Below are positions 44,764 to 52,733 of a stretch of 64,000 nucleotides of DNA, piece by piece (position 1 is the first letter of the stretch; the number at the start of each line of letters is the position of its first letter). The notes beneath the pieces were generated by a model, which had not been told where the DNA came from, searched no databases, and worked only from the letters and a program-made list of their open reading frames with translations. The stretch is from Clostridia bacterium (GTDB lineage: Bacteria; Bacillota; Clostridia; Christensenellales; Aristaeellaceae). The stretch is from positions 1-64,000 of the forward strand of contig JAFTPN010000014.1 of the NCBI GenBank assembly GCA_017463245.1. Reading direction: 5' to 3'. Both the position numbers and the translations under genes were made by a program.

Positions 44764-46662
44764 ATGAATGGATTGGTTCGCGTAGCGGCAGCGGTGCCGC
44801 GCCTGCACCTGGGTCATGTGGAAAAGAACGTGCAGGAGCATCTGCACAAGCTGGCGGAAGCCAGGGAAAAGCAGGCCGCGCTGGTGGTGTTCCCCCAGCT
44901 GAGCCTCACCGGCGCCAGCTGCGGTGACCTGTTTTATCAAAAGCCGCTGCTGGACAGCGTTCAGCAGGGCTTGGCAGCGCTGGTGGAGGGCTGCCCCGAG
45001 GACATTACCGCCGTGGTGGGTGCGCCCCTGCAGGGCAAGGGCGGATTGTACAACTGCGCAGTGGTGCTGTCCAGCGATGGCATCGAGGGCGTGGTTCCCC
45101 AGACCTTTGTGCCTCAGAAACGCCACTTCCGCGCTGCGGGCGAGGGCTATGTGACCATTGCCGGGCAGGACTGGCAGCTGAACCGCTACACCACCTTCAC
45201 CTCGGCTGACGGGGTGACCTTCGGCATCGAAATGGGGGAGGATCTCTTTGCCCCCATGGCGCCCAGCACCACCCTGGCGCTGGCCGGTGCGGAGATCATC
45301 GTGAACCTTTCCGCCATGAATGAGATCGTGGGTCGCCGCGCCTTCCGCCAGCAGGCGGTGGCGCAGCAGTCCGCCCGGTGCATCTGCGGCTATGTGTATG
45401 TGAATGCAGGCCGGGGCGAGTCCACCTCCGACCTGGTCTACGGCGGTCACAGCCTGGTGGCCAGCTGCGGCCATGTGCTGAAGGAGAACGCGGACTTCAT
45501 TGCCGAAGACTACCTGCTCACCGCGGATATCGACATCGACGCCATCCGTGCCGACCGTATGCGCAGCGCCGCCTTTGGCGACAGCGCGGCTATGGTGAAT
45601 GTCCCCGTCAGCGAGGAGCTGATCTGGGGCAAGCTGCTGCTGGAGGACGACGTGCAGCCTGATCTGCAGGTGAGCAAGCAGCCCTTCATCCCTGCGGAAA
45701 AGGAAGCCCGCACCCTGCGCTGCCAGCAGATCTTCACCCTGCAGGCCCAGGGACTGGCGCGGCGCATGGCCATCACCGGCGGCAAGGCGGTGATCGGCAT
45801 CTCCGGCGGGCTGGATTCCACCCTGGCGCTGCTGGTGGCGGTGGAGGCCGTTGACCTGCTGGGGCTGCCCCGCACCAATATCCTGGGCGTGACCATGCCC
45901 TGCTTTGGCACCACGGACTGGACGTATCAATCTGCGCTGGAGCTGATGACCACCCTGGGCATCACCCAGCGGGAGATTCCCATCCACGCGGCGGTGCGCC
46001 AGCACTTCAAGGACATCGGCCACGAGGAGAGCGACCACTCTGTGACCTACGAGAATGCCCAGGCTCGCGAGCGCACCCAGGTGCTGATGGATGTTTGCAA
46101 CGACTTTGGCGGCATCGTGCTGGGAACGGGCGACCTGAGTGAGATCGCCCTGGGCTGGTGTACCTACAATGCCGACCACATGAGCATGTACGGCGTGAAC
46201 TGCGGCGTGCCCAAAACGCTGGTGCGCTGGGTGGTGAAGACCGTCAGCGAGGCGCCGGAGTTTGCCGCCAGCAAGGCGGTGCTGGAGCGCATCCTGTCCA
46301 CCCCCATCAGTCCGGAGCTGCTGCCCCCGGACGAGCAGGGCAACATCGCCCAGCAGACCGAGGATCTGGTGGGTCCCTATGCGCTGCATGATTTCTTCCT
46401 GTATTATGCCGTGCGCTATGGCTACAACCCCGCCAAGGTGTACGCCCTGTGCCGCATGGCCTTCAGGGACGACTTCGACGACGCCACCATCCTCAAGTGG
46501 CTCAAGAATTTCTACCGCCGCTTCTTCACCCAGCAGTTCAAGCGCAACTGCTGCCCGGATGGCGTGAAGGTGGGCAGCGTGGGTCTGAGTCCCAGGGGCG
46601 ATTGGCTCATGCCCAGCGACGCTCAGTCCGCCCTGTGGCTGAAGGAATGCGAGGAGCTGTGA
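44764..46662 (+). CDS. nadE: NAD+ synthetase with degenerate glutaminase domain
   Basis: 632 residues: N-terminal nitrilase-like domain (1-285) plus C-terminal ATP-pyrophosphatase domain (about 310-632) that amidates deamido-NAD. The synthetase half is intact: ISGGLDSTLALLVAVEAVD near 346-364 and GTGDLSEIALGWCTYNADHM. In the nitrilase half the three catalytic positions are changed: FPELxLTG is FPQLSLTG (Gln45 for Glu), VVPKxxLP is VVPQTFVP (Gln113 for Lys) and ExCEDLW is EMGEDLF (Gly158 for Cys). The domain fold around them is well preserved (NLSAMNEIVG). The enzyme is therefore predicted to use free ammonia. AAGGAGG upstream. Confidence 0.93.
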   Translation: MNGLVRVAAAVPRLHLGHVEKNVQEHLHKLAEAREKQAALVVFPQLSLTGASCGDLFYQKPLLDSVQQGLAALVEGCPEDITAVVGAPLQGKGGLYNCAVVLSSDGIEGVVPQTFVPQKRHFRAAGEGYVTIAGQDWQLNRYTTFTSADGVTFGIEMGEDLFAPMAPSTTLALAGAEIIVNLSAMNEIVGRRAFRQQAVAQQSARCICGYVYVNAGRGESTSDLVYGGHSLVASCGHVLKENADFIAEDYLLTADIDIDAIRADRMRSAAFGDSAAMVNVPVSEELIWGKLLLEDDVQPDLQVSKQPFIPAEKEARTLRCQQIFTLQAQGLARRMAITGGKAVIGISGGLDSTLALLVAVEAVDLLGLPRTNILGVTMPCFGTTDWTYQSALELMTTLGITQREIPIHAAVRQHFKDIGHEESDHSVTYENAQARERTQVLMDVCNDFGGIVLGTGDLSEIALGWCTYNADHMSMYGVNCGVPKTLVRWVVKTVSEAPEFAASKAVLERILSTPISPELLPPDEQGNIAQQTEDLVGPYALHDFFLYYAVRYGYNPAKVYALCRMAFRDDFDDATILKWLKNFYRRFFTQQFKRNCCPDGVKVGSVGLSPRGDWLMPSDAQSALWLKECEEL

Positions 46663-46666
46663 AATG

Positions 46667-46703
46667 CAAAAGGAACGTACTGAATTTCAGTACGTTCCTT
46701 TTA
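46667..46703. terminator. Bidirectional terminator between nadE and the XRE gene
   Basis: Perfect 15-bp stem AAAGGAACGTACTGA / TCAGTACGTTCCTTT around ATT, flanked by A and T runs. Confidence 0.9.
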
Positions 46704-46708
46704 TGCAG

Positions 46709-47368
46709 TCAGCGCCTTTTGTAAAGCACCAGCTCCGGGTCTTCCCCATTGGCCTCGTAGGTGCAGACCATCAGGAACTGCATGCTGGCCGCCAGGCCGA
46801 AGCATCTGCTGCCGCCAAAGGTGCAGGGAAGCTGGTTGCCCAGGTAGGTGGCGTGGTCATTCAGCAGCTTGGTCTTGACGCCGGTGGGCAGGGTGTATTC
46901 CAGGTTGATGTAGCTGCCCGTGAGCACATTCAGCTCTTCCACCTGGGGCAAGCCCTCGATGTGCAGGGCGTTGAATTCGCTGGCGATCTGCTGCTTGAAC
47001 TGCTCAAAGCCTTCCTGGCCGCCCAATTCGGCATACCTCTGCCAGAAGTCCAGGGTGAATTCCCCCTCGCGATAGCACCACTTGCAATAGTCCTCGTTGA
47101 ACTCGCCGCTGATCTCCTTGCTGGTGGTGGCGTCGTCCAGGGTCATGCCGCAGCAGCGGCAGATCATCTCCCTGGGCGAACCCAGCAGCGTGTTGATGGA
47201 CACATCGAACAGCCTGGACAAAAGCTTCAGGGTCTCGGTGTTGGGGATGGTTTCGCCAGTCTCCCAGCGGGACACCGCCTGGCGGGTGACAAACACCTTT
47301 TTGGCCAGCTCGTCCTGGGAGAGGCCATGGGTCAATCGCAGCTCCTGAATGGGGTTCTTTTTGTTCAT
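46709..47368 (-). CDS. XRE-family regulator with zinc-ribbon domain
   Basis: 219 residues. The N-terminal helix-turn-helix is IQELRLTHGLSQDELAKKVF then VTRQAVSRWETGETIPNTET (about residues 7-46). A putative zinc ribbon follows: CRCCGMTL near 70-77 and YCKWCYREGEFT near 93-104, as in the Zn_ribbon_2 type often found as an add-on to such regulators. The C-terminal part (about 130-219) resembles a DUF3788/GyrI-like small domain only vaguely. Start at 47368 has GGAGGTGAT upstream; the open frame further upstream lies antisense to the divergent gene. It probably controls that gene through the palindrome at 47472-47484. Confidence 0.85.
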   Translation of the reverse strand: MNKKNPIQELRLTHGLSQDELAKKVFVTRQAVSRWETGETIPNTETLKLLSRLFDVSINTLLGSPREMICRCCGMTLDDATTSKEISGEFNEDYCKWCYREGEFTLDFWQRYAELGGQEGFEQFKQQIASEFNALHIEGLPQVEELNVLTGSYINLEYTLPTGVKTKLLNDHATYLGNQLPCTFGGSRCFGLAASMQFLMVCTYEANGEDPELVLYKRR

Positions 47369-47471
47369 TCCGATCACCTCCAGGGCTATTGTATTCCTGT
47401 GGAGCGTTTTGCGCAAGCAACTGGCTGTTGCTGGGGGAGAGAGCGTAATGAAATCAAAATAATTTCTTTTT

Positions 47472-47484
47472 GAACAGTTTGTTC
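47472..47484. promoter_or_regulatory. Candidate operator GAACA-N3-TGTTC
   Basis: Perfect inverted repeat GAACAGTTTGTTC, followed ten bases later by a related TGTTCA half-site, in the gap between the divergent XRE regulator and the small membrane protein. Confidence 0.45.
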
Positions 47485-47554
47485 TTGAAATGTTCATGCT
47501 CAGTTTATATTCCGCGCCTATCCTTGAAATGTACAAAGGAAAGGAGCAAGGAAT

Positions 47555-48004
47555 ATGAAGAAAACCATTACCCGTGTGAATATCGGCTGCATTGCCTGCG
47601 CCGCTGTGCTTGTGCTTTTGCTGATCGCCCAGTTCGTCCCCTTCTGGCAGGATGGGGAAACGAGTGCCTCCATCAGCGCTTATGTCTGGTTTCCGTCTGA
47701 CAACAAGGCTGTGACCACTTATTTGCAGGGTCACCTGGGCAGCGATTTCGACGTGGGCAGCATGGTGGCCTGCCCCGTGGTGCTGCTGGCGGGTTCGGCC
47801 ATCAGCCTGTGGATGTGCCTGTTTATGCAGAGCAAGAGGATCACGCCCATTATTACCGCGCTGACCGGTCTTGCGGGCACCATTGGCTATCTGGCAACGC
47901 CTGCGCTGCAGCTGGGCAGCTTGTGGGGACTGCACCTGGGACTGTGCATTCTGCTGCTGGGGCTGGCGGCGGTTACCATCTACTGGAAGGCAAACACGAA
48001 GTAA
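47555..48004 (+). CDS. Small four-helix membrane protein, unknown function
   Basis: 149 residues. Helix 1 is IGCIACAAVLVLLLIAQFVPF (about 9-29), followed by an outside loop of about 35 residues with WQDGETSASISAYVWFPSDN, then three helices (VACPVVLLAGSAISLWMCLFM, ITALTGLAGTIGYLA, LGLCILLLGLAAVTIYW). No recognised family. AAAGGAAAGGAG lies upstream of the ATG. The divergent XRE regulator and the shared palindrome suggest a regulator-membrane protein pair. Confidence 0.7.
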   Translation: MKKTITRVNIGCIACAAVLVLLLIAQFVPFWQDGETSASISAYVWFPSDNKAVTTYLQGHLGSDFDVGSMVACPVVLLAGSAISLWMCLFMQSKRITPIITALTGLAGTIGYLATPALQLGSLWGLHLGLCILLLGLAAVTIYWKANTK

Positions 48005-48152
48005 GCCAAAGGGCTGCGGAAGACTACCGCGGCTCTTTTTTGTGCATAATGTTCCCCGAAAATCCCTGTTTTCCCCGTTTCCTTTCCAGGCAAAGTGTGG
48101 TATGATAAGAGATGGTGCAAACCAAATAACCATCGAATAATAGGAGTCATTC

Positions 48153-49745
48153 ATGATTACAGTCAGCAATGTTTCCCTGACCTTCGGCGGTCAGAAGCTC
48201 TTCGCCGGTGCGGATCTGAAATTCATGCCCGGCAACTGCTACGGCATCATCGGTGCCAATGGTGCGGGCAAGTCTACCTTCCTGCGCATCCTGAGCGGCG
48301 AACTGGAGCCCACCACCGGCTCGGTGACCTATCCTGCCGACCAGCGTATGTCCACCCTGAAGCAGGATCAGTTCAAATACGACGCCTATCCTGTGCTGGA
48401 CACCGTGATCATGGGCAACCAGCGGCTGTACGACATCATGAAGGAAAAGGACGAGCTCTACGCCAAGCCCGATTTCTCCGAGGCCGACGGCGAGCGTGCT
48501 GCCGAGCTGGAGGGCGAGTTTGCTGAAATGGACGGCTGGAATGCCGAATCCGACGCGGCCACCCTGCTCACCGGCCTGGGCATTGGCGCTGACCTGCACT
48601 ACACCCTCATGGGCGACCTGAAGGGCGGCGAAAAGGTGAAGGTGCTGCTGGCGCAGGCGCTGTTCGGCAACCCGGACATCCTGCTGCTGGACGAGCCCAC
48701 CAACAACCTGGACAACCGCTCCGTGGCCTGGCTGGAGGACTTCCTGATGGAGTTCCCCGGCACGCTGATCGTGGTCTCCCATGACCGCTGGTTCCTGAAC
48801 AACATCTGCACCCACATCGTGGATATCGACTTCAGCCAGGTGAAGATGTACGTGGGTAACTACGACTTCTGGTATGAATCCTCCAAGCTGATGCAGTCCA
48901 TCATGAAGGATCAGAAGAAGCGCCGCGACGACAAGATCAAGGAATTGCAGAACTTCATCCAGCGCTTCTCTGCCAACAAGTCCAAGGCCAAGCAGGCCAC
49001 CAGCCGCCGGAAGCTGTTGGATCAGCTGACCATCGAGCAGATGCCCGCCTCCTCCCGCCGCTATCCCTGGGTGAACTTCTCCCCTGACCGCGAGGCCGGC
49101 AAGGACATCCTCACTGTGTCCAACATCAACTACACCCAGGACGGCGTGCAGCTGCTGAAGGATGTGTCCTTCCTGGTGACCAAGGGGCAGAAGATCGCCC
49201 TGGTGGGCCCCAACGAGCAGGCGCAGACCGCCCTGTTCCGCATCCTTTCTGAGGAGCTGGAGCCCGACTCCGGCAACGTCAAGTGGGGCGTGACCATCTC
49301 CACCAGCTACTTCCCCAAGGACAACGGCCCCTATTTCGACAACTGCGATAAGAATATGCTGGACTGGTTCGCCCAGTATTGCCCCAGCAATATGCTGGAA
49401 AGCGATATGCGCGACCTGCTGGGTCGTATGCTGTTCCGCGGTGACGATGTGTATAAGCAGGTCTCCGTCCTCTCCGGCGGCGAAAAGGTGCGCTGCATGC
49501 TCTCCCGCATGATGCTCTCTGGCGCTAACTTCATCATGCTGGATCAGCCCACCAACCACCTGGATCTGGAATCCATCACCGCCGTGAACAACGCCCTCAT
49601 CAACTTCCCCGGCAACGTGATCTTCACCAGCCAGGATCACCAGTTCGTCACCACCATCGCCGATCGTATCATCGAGATCAAAGAGGACGGCACCATCGCC
49701 GACTACCTCTGCAGCTACGAAGACTACCTCGAGCGCACGAAGTGA
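48153..49745 (+). CDS. ABC-F family ATPase (YbiT/YkpA-like) with degenerate second site
   Basis: 530-residue ABC-F protein lacking the C-terminal coiled coil of the 20065 paralogue. NBD1 has a normal Walker A (GANGAGKST near 34-42) and LLLDEPTNNLD; its signature reads KGGEK. NBD2 has GPNEQAQTA near residues 352-360 where GxNGxGKST is expected, so the P-loop Lys is missing, and LDQPTNHLD with Gln465 in place of the catalytic Glu, while LSGGEKVR is intact. The Lys/Arg-rich interdomain linker (KDQKKRRDDKIKEL) is present. Probably a ribosome-acting factor with one hydrolytic site. Confidence 0.9.
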   Translation: MITVSNVSLTFGGQKLFAGADLKFMPGNCYGIIGANGAGKSTFLRILSGELEPTTGSVTYPADQRMSTLKQDQFKYDAYPVLDTVIMGNQRLYDIMKEKDELYAKPDFSEADGERAAELEGEFAEMDGWNAESDAATLLTGLGIGADLHYTLMGDLKGGEKVKVLLAQALFGNPDILLLDEPTNNLDNRSVAWLEDFLMEFPGTLIVVSHDRWFLNNICTHIVDIDFSQVKMYVGNYDFWYESSKLMQSIMKDQKKRRDDKIKELQNFIQRFSANKSKAKQATSRRKLLDQLTIEQMPASSRRYPWVNFSPDREAGKDILTVSNINYTQDGVQLLKDVSFLVTKGQKIALVGPNEQAQTALFRILSEELEPDSGNVKWGVTISTSYFPKDNGPYFDNCDKNMLDWFAQYCPSNMLESDMRDLLGRMLFRGDDVYKQVSVLSGGEKVRCMLSRMMLSGANFIMLDQPTNHLDLESITAVNNALINFPGNVIFTSQDHQFVTTIADRIIEIKEDGTIADYLCSYEDYLERTK

Positions 49746-50150
49746 CCAGAGGAGGCTCTGCCTCCTCTGGACTCCACCGCCCAAGGGCTCTGCCCTTGGG
49801 GAACCCGGTCAGGGCTCTGCCCTGACAACCCGCGAAGGGACTTCGTCCCTTTCGAAACCCATTCGGCGATGGCCGGGTGGGTTTTCTCTTTGCAGGGGTC
49901 ACGGCGCGAATACGGTCGCGCCGCGACGCAGGGAAAGTAACTAAGGCTCCCCTTCATAGGGGAGCTGTCCCGAAGGGACTGAGGGGTTGAGCCTCCCTTG
50001 TGTAAAGGGAGGTGGCAGCCGCTTGCGGCTGACGGAAGGAGTGGTTCTGCCGCTTGCATCAACGCCTACCTTTCCTGCACAAATGTAGGGGCGATCTGCG
50101 ATCGCCCGCCCGCTGCGGCCAGTCACAGTCGCCCCTATCATGCAATAACC
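49746..50150. repeat. Gene-free repeat mosaic after the second ABC-F gene
   Basis: About 400 bases of hairpin modules. First come CCAGAGGAGGCTCTGCCTCCTCTGG, CCCAAGGGCTCTGCCCTTGGG and CAGGGCTCTGCCCTG. The 34-nt module follows in inverted orientation (49894-49927), then GGCTCCCC...GGGGAGC and CCTCCCTT...AAGGGAGG with GCCGCTTGCGGC. A 21-base block at 50030-50050 is identical to 12641-12661, and a 26-base block at 50084-50109 is the exact inverse of 13028-13053. The first hairpin may also stop transcription. No ORF is credible. Confidence 0.8.
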
Positions 50151-50155
50151 TTATT

Positions 50156-50599
50156 TTATTCCACCGATAGTTCCTCGTTTTCTACCACTTCATACGTTGC
50201 AGCGGTCTGCTCCACAAACGTATCCTGCTGCACGGAATAAAAGAACGCGGCCGAGGCAATGTTCAGCACATTGACCAGCAGCAAAATCCCCAGCACCCAG
50301 GCCACCACCTTCCAGATGCGGCTGCGGCGGCGGTTCTGCACGGCCAGCTGCTCGTTGATGCGGGAGAGTGCAGCGGCGATGTCCGAGGGCTGCGCCTCCT
50401 CGGTGATGGTTTCACCCAGCAGTTGGGGAACGGTCACGTCCAGGGCGTCGGCCAGGCGGACGAGGGCATCGGCATCGGGAACGGAAAGGTTCTTCTCCCA
50501 TTTAGAAATCGTCTGGCGAACAACATGGAGGCGGTCGGCCAGCTCCTGCTGGGACAGACCCTGCTTTTTGCGGAGGGTCGCGATGGTTTCACCAAGCAT
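50156..50599 (-). CDS. XRE-family regulator with C-terminal membrane helix
   Basis: 147 residues. The helix-turn-helix is IATLRKKQGLSQQELADRLH then VVRQTISKWEKNLSVPDADA (about 6-45). After a charged linker (SDIAAALSRINEQLAVQNRRRSR) one transmembrane helix IWKVVAWVLGILLLVNVLNIA (about 98-118) leads to a short outside tail. Membrane-tethered XRE proteins of this build are frequent in Clostridia; signal and targets are unknown. Start at 50599 has AAAGGAAG upstream. Confidence 0.8.
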   Translation of the reverse strand: MLGETIATLRKKQGLSQQELADRLHVVRQTISKWEKNLSVPDADALVRLADALDVTVPQLLGETITEEAQPSDIAAALSRINEQLAVQNRRRSRIWKVVAWVLGILLLVNVLNIASAAFFYSVQQDTFVEQTAATYEVVENEELSVE

Positions 50600-50720
50600 G
50601 AGGTCACTTCCTTTCGGGTTGATGCTATCAGTATACAAAGCAGGCTGTCAGGCGGCAAGCAACGCGCCTTAACATCGGCGCAACGCACCGTGACATGGGC
50701 GTTTTTCCTTGAAAATGCAG

Positions 50721-50754
50721 GCATCCCCCAGGTTTTTGCTCCTGGGGGATGTGC
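50721..50754. terminator. Terminator after asnA
   Basis: CATCCCCCAGG / CCTGGGGGATG, 11-bp stem, ending just before the asnA stop codon. The T run is modest in both directions. Confidence 0.7.
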
Positions 50755-50758
50755 TTCT

Positions 50759-51763
50759 TTACAGCAGCTGAATATTCGCTTCGCGGCAGGCTTCCACCAC
50801 GTCCTTGGGCCACAGGCTGGCCTGCACCTCGCCTACGTGCGCCTTGCGCAGCAGGTACACGCACATCCGGCTCTGGCCGATGCCGCCGCCGATGGTCTGG
50901 GGCAGCTCGCCGTTGAGCAGCGCCTTCTGGAAGGGCAGCTCTGCCCGATCCTCGCAGCCGCGGATGGCCAGCTGCTTGCGCAGCGCTTCCGGGTTCACGC
51001 GGATGCCCATGGAGCTGACCTCCAGGCTGATGTCCAGGATCGGATCGTAGAGCAGGATATCGCCGTTCAGCGACCAGTCGTCGTAGTCGGGGGCACGGCC
51101 ATCGTGGATCTGGCCGCTCTTCAGCGCGCCGCCCACGCCCATCAGGAACACCGCGCCGTACTCCTTGGTGGCCAGGTACTCGCGCTCCTTGCCGGTCTTG
51201 TCCGGGTAGCGATCCTCCAGCTCCTGGCTGGTGACGAAGGTGATGTGATCCGGCAATTCCGGCTTGATGTGGGGGTAGTGGGCGCACACATAGCCCTCGG
51301 TCTTGCGCAGGGTGAGGTAGATCTTCTCCACGATCTGGCGCAGGAAGCTTTCGTTGCGCTCCTCCTCGGTGATGATGCGCTCCCAGTCCCACTGGTCAAC
51401 GAAAATGGAGTGGATGTTGTCCGTTTCCTCGTCCCGGCGGATGGCGTTCATGTCGGTATACAGACCTTCGCCGGGCTTGAAGCCATAGGTCTTCAGGGCC
51501 TGGCGCTTCCACTTGGCCAGGGAGTGGACGATCTCCACCGTTTCGCCGGTCTCCAGCACATCAAAGGCCACGGGGCGCTCCACGCCGTTCAGGTTATCGT
51601 TCAGGCCGCTCTCAGGGGTGACCATAATGGGGGCGGACACACGGGTCAGGTTCAGCTGGCGGGACAGCTCCGTTTCAAAAAAGTCCTTCACCAGCTTGAT
51701 GGCGATCTCCGTGTCCCGCAGGTCAAGCACAGGATTATAATCCTTGGGGATGATCAGCTTCAT
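50759..51763 (-). CDS. asnA: Aspartate-ammonia ligase AsnA
   Basis: Ammonia-dependent asparagine synthetase (aspartate + NH3 + ATP), a class II aminoacyl-tRNA-synthetase-like fold; 334 residues. Landmarks: VSAPIMVTPESGLNDNLNG near 43-61, RPVAFDV, HSLAKWKRQAL near 81-91, YTDMNAIRRDE, HSIFVDQWDWE and the C-terminal GGGIGQSRMCVYLLRKAHVG near 292-311. Unlike AsnB it has no glutaminase domain. The upstream CHAP-like gene overlaps its start by four bases, so both share a transcript. Confidence 0.96.
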   Translation of the reverse strand: MKLIIPKDYNPVLDLRDTEIAIKLVKDFFETELSRQLNLTRVSAPIMVTPESGLNDNLNGVERPVAFDVLETGETVEIVHSLAKWKRQALKTYGFKPGEGLYTDMNAIRRDEETDNIHSIFVDQWDWERIITEEERNESFLRQIVEKIYLTLRKTEGYVCAHYPHIKPELPDHITFVTSQELEDRYPDKTGKEREYLATKEYGAVFLMGVGGALKSGQIHDGRAPDYDDWSLNGDILLYDPILDISLEVSSMGIRVNPEALRKQLAIRGCEDRAELPFQKALLNGELPQTIGGGIGQSRMCVYLLRKAHVGEVQASLWPKDVVEACREANIQLL

Positions 51764-52560
51764 TCAGACACCTCCGGCGTGTTTTCAGTGGTGGCCATAT
51801 TTTCGGGGATCCAGGGCATCAGGAAGCAGTTCACATAATAGGAATACTTGCCGTAGTTGCCGCTGGAAGGCTTGGTGACCGGGATGGAATAATCCACGCA
51901 GTCGCTCTCCGGCAGGGGATAATCCTCCTCCGGGATCACACTCAGGTTGGTGGATTTCTTGTCCTTGGTGTTGACCTCCACGTTCATATCGTAGTCGCGG
52001 ACGTACATCTTCACCCGGCTGGACATATTGCCCTCCAGGGTGGTGATGCGGAACTTGCCGCCGCCCAGCTCCACCACATCATACACCAGCGCCACATGGA
52101 TGGTCTTGTTGAAGGAGCAGCCGTACACCAGCAGGAAGCCCGGCTGGGGAATGTTGGTGGAGCGGTTCATCATCTGGTAGCCGCGCAAAAGCTTGCCCAC
52201 GCTGGCTTCCTTCACGTGAACGATGCCGTCCACCGCGCCTTCCTCCATCACCTGCAGCTGCTCCATGGGGATGCCCTTTTGCAGCATGCACCAGGTGATG
52301 TAGCCGCCGCACCAGCCAAAGCCGATGCCCTTGCCGCGCCACTCGGTATACTTGTTCACCTGCTTGAGCTTCTTGCCGTTCAGCTCCTGCCACTCGCTGT
52401 AAGCCAGATCCAGCACCTGCTGGATCTCCTCCGGGGGCTGCTGCACCGTTTGGGTGATGGCCACCGGCGGGGGCGTGGGGGTGGACTTGGCCGCCATGGC
52501 CGTGGGGGAAATGATGCAAAGGATCAACGCGATGCTCAGGCACCGCAGGAGTTTCTTCAT
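51760..52560 (-). CDS. Secreted CHAP/NlpC-like cysteine peptidase-fold protein
   Basis: 266 residues. Signal peptide 1-24 (MKKLLRCLSIALILCIISPT, cleavage near AMA-AK) and a Thr/Pro spacer (STPTPPP) precede a CHAP-like domain. The candidate nucleophile is Cys84 in FGWCGGYITWC, the partner His155 in TIHVALVYDV, and the third residue Glu176 or Asn178 in TLEGN. Such enzymes cut peptidoglycan peptides or act as amidases. The last 80 residues have no recognised domain. Operon with asnA (ATGA overlap) is unexpected and unexplained. Confidence 0.72.
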   Translation of the reverse strand: MKKLLRCLSIALILCIISPTAMAAKSTPTPPPVAITQTVQQPPEEIQQVLDLAYSEWQELNGKKLKQVNKYTEWRGKGIGFGWCGGYITWCMLQKGIPMEQLQVMEEGAVDGIVHVKEASVGKLLRGYQMMNRSTNIPQPGFLLVYGCSFNKTIHVALVYDVVELGGGKFRITTLEGNMSSRVKMYVRDYDMNVEVNTKDKKSTNLSVIPEEDYPLPESDCVDYSIPVTKPSSGNYGKYSYYVNCFLMPWIPENMATTENTPEVSE

Positions 52561-52593
52561 CGTTCATGCCTCCTTTGGGCAAAATACCTTTCT

Positions 52594-52622
52594 ATTATAG
52601 TACCGAATGCAAAAAAAAGAAA
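52594..52622 (-). promoter_or_regulatory. Promoter of the CHAP-asnA operon
   Basis: Minus strand -10 TATAAT preceded by ACTA; the -35 at 17 bp is a weak TTTCTT within an A/T run. Confidence 0.45.
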
Positions 52623-52666
52623 GCCCAACCCTGCAACAGTTACAAGAAAATACAAAACCGCCGTTC

Positions 52667-52695
52667 TTGCCAAGCTTTATCCGGCATGATATAAT
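52667..52695 (+). promoter_or_regulatory. Promoter of the rmlD-like gene
   Basis: TTGCCA, 17 bp, TATAAT. Divergent from the CHAP-asnA promoter. Confidence 0.8.
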
Positions 52696-52733
52696 AAAAC
52701 AAATTGCAGGCTTTTGTCCATTGGAGGCATTGT

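Noticed and set aside
47369..48169. Upstream extension of the XRE/zinc-ribbon frame to a protein of nearly 490 residues
   Set aside because: The extra part lies antisense to the small membrane protein gene and lacks a start signal; the HTH begins properly at 47368 with a strong ribosome binding site.
52208..52223. Possible parS site (TTCACGTGAA core)
   Set aside because: Only about 12 of 16 positions match the usual parS consensus, and it lies inside the CHAP-like coding sequence with normal codon use.
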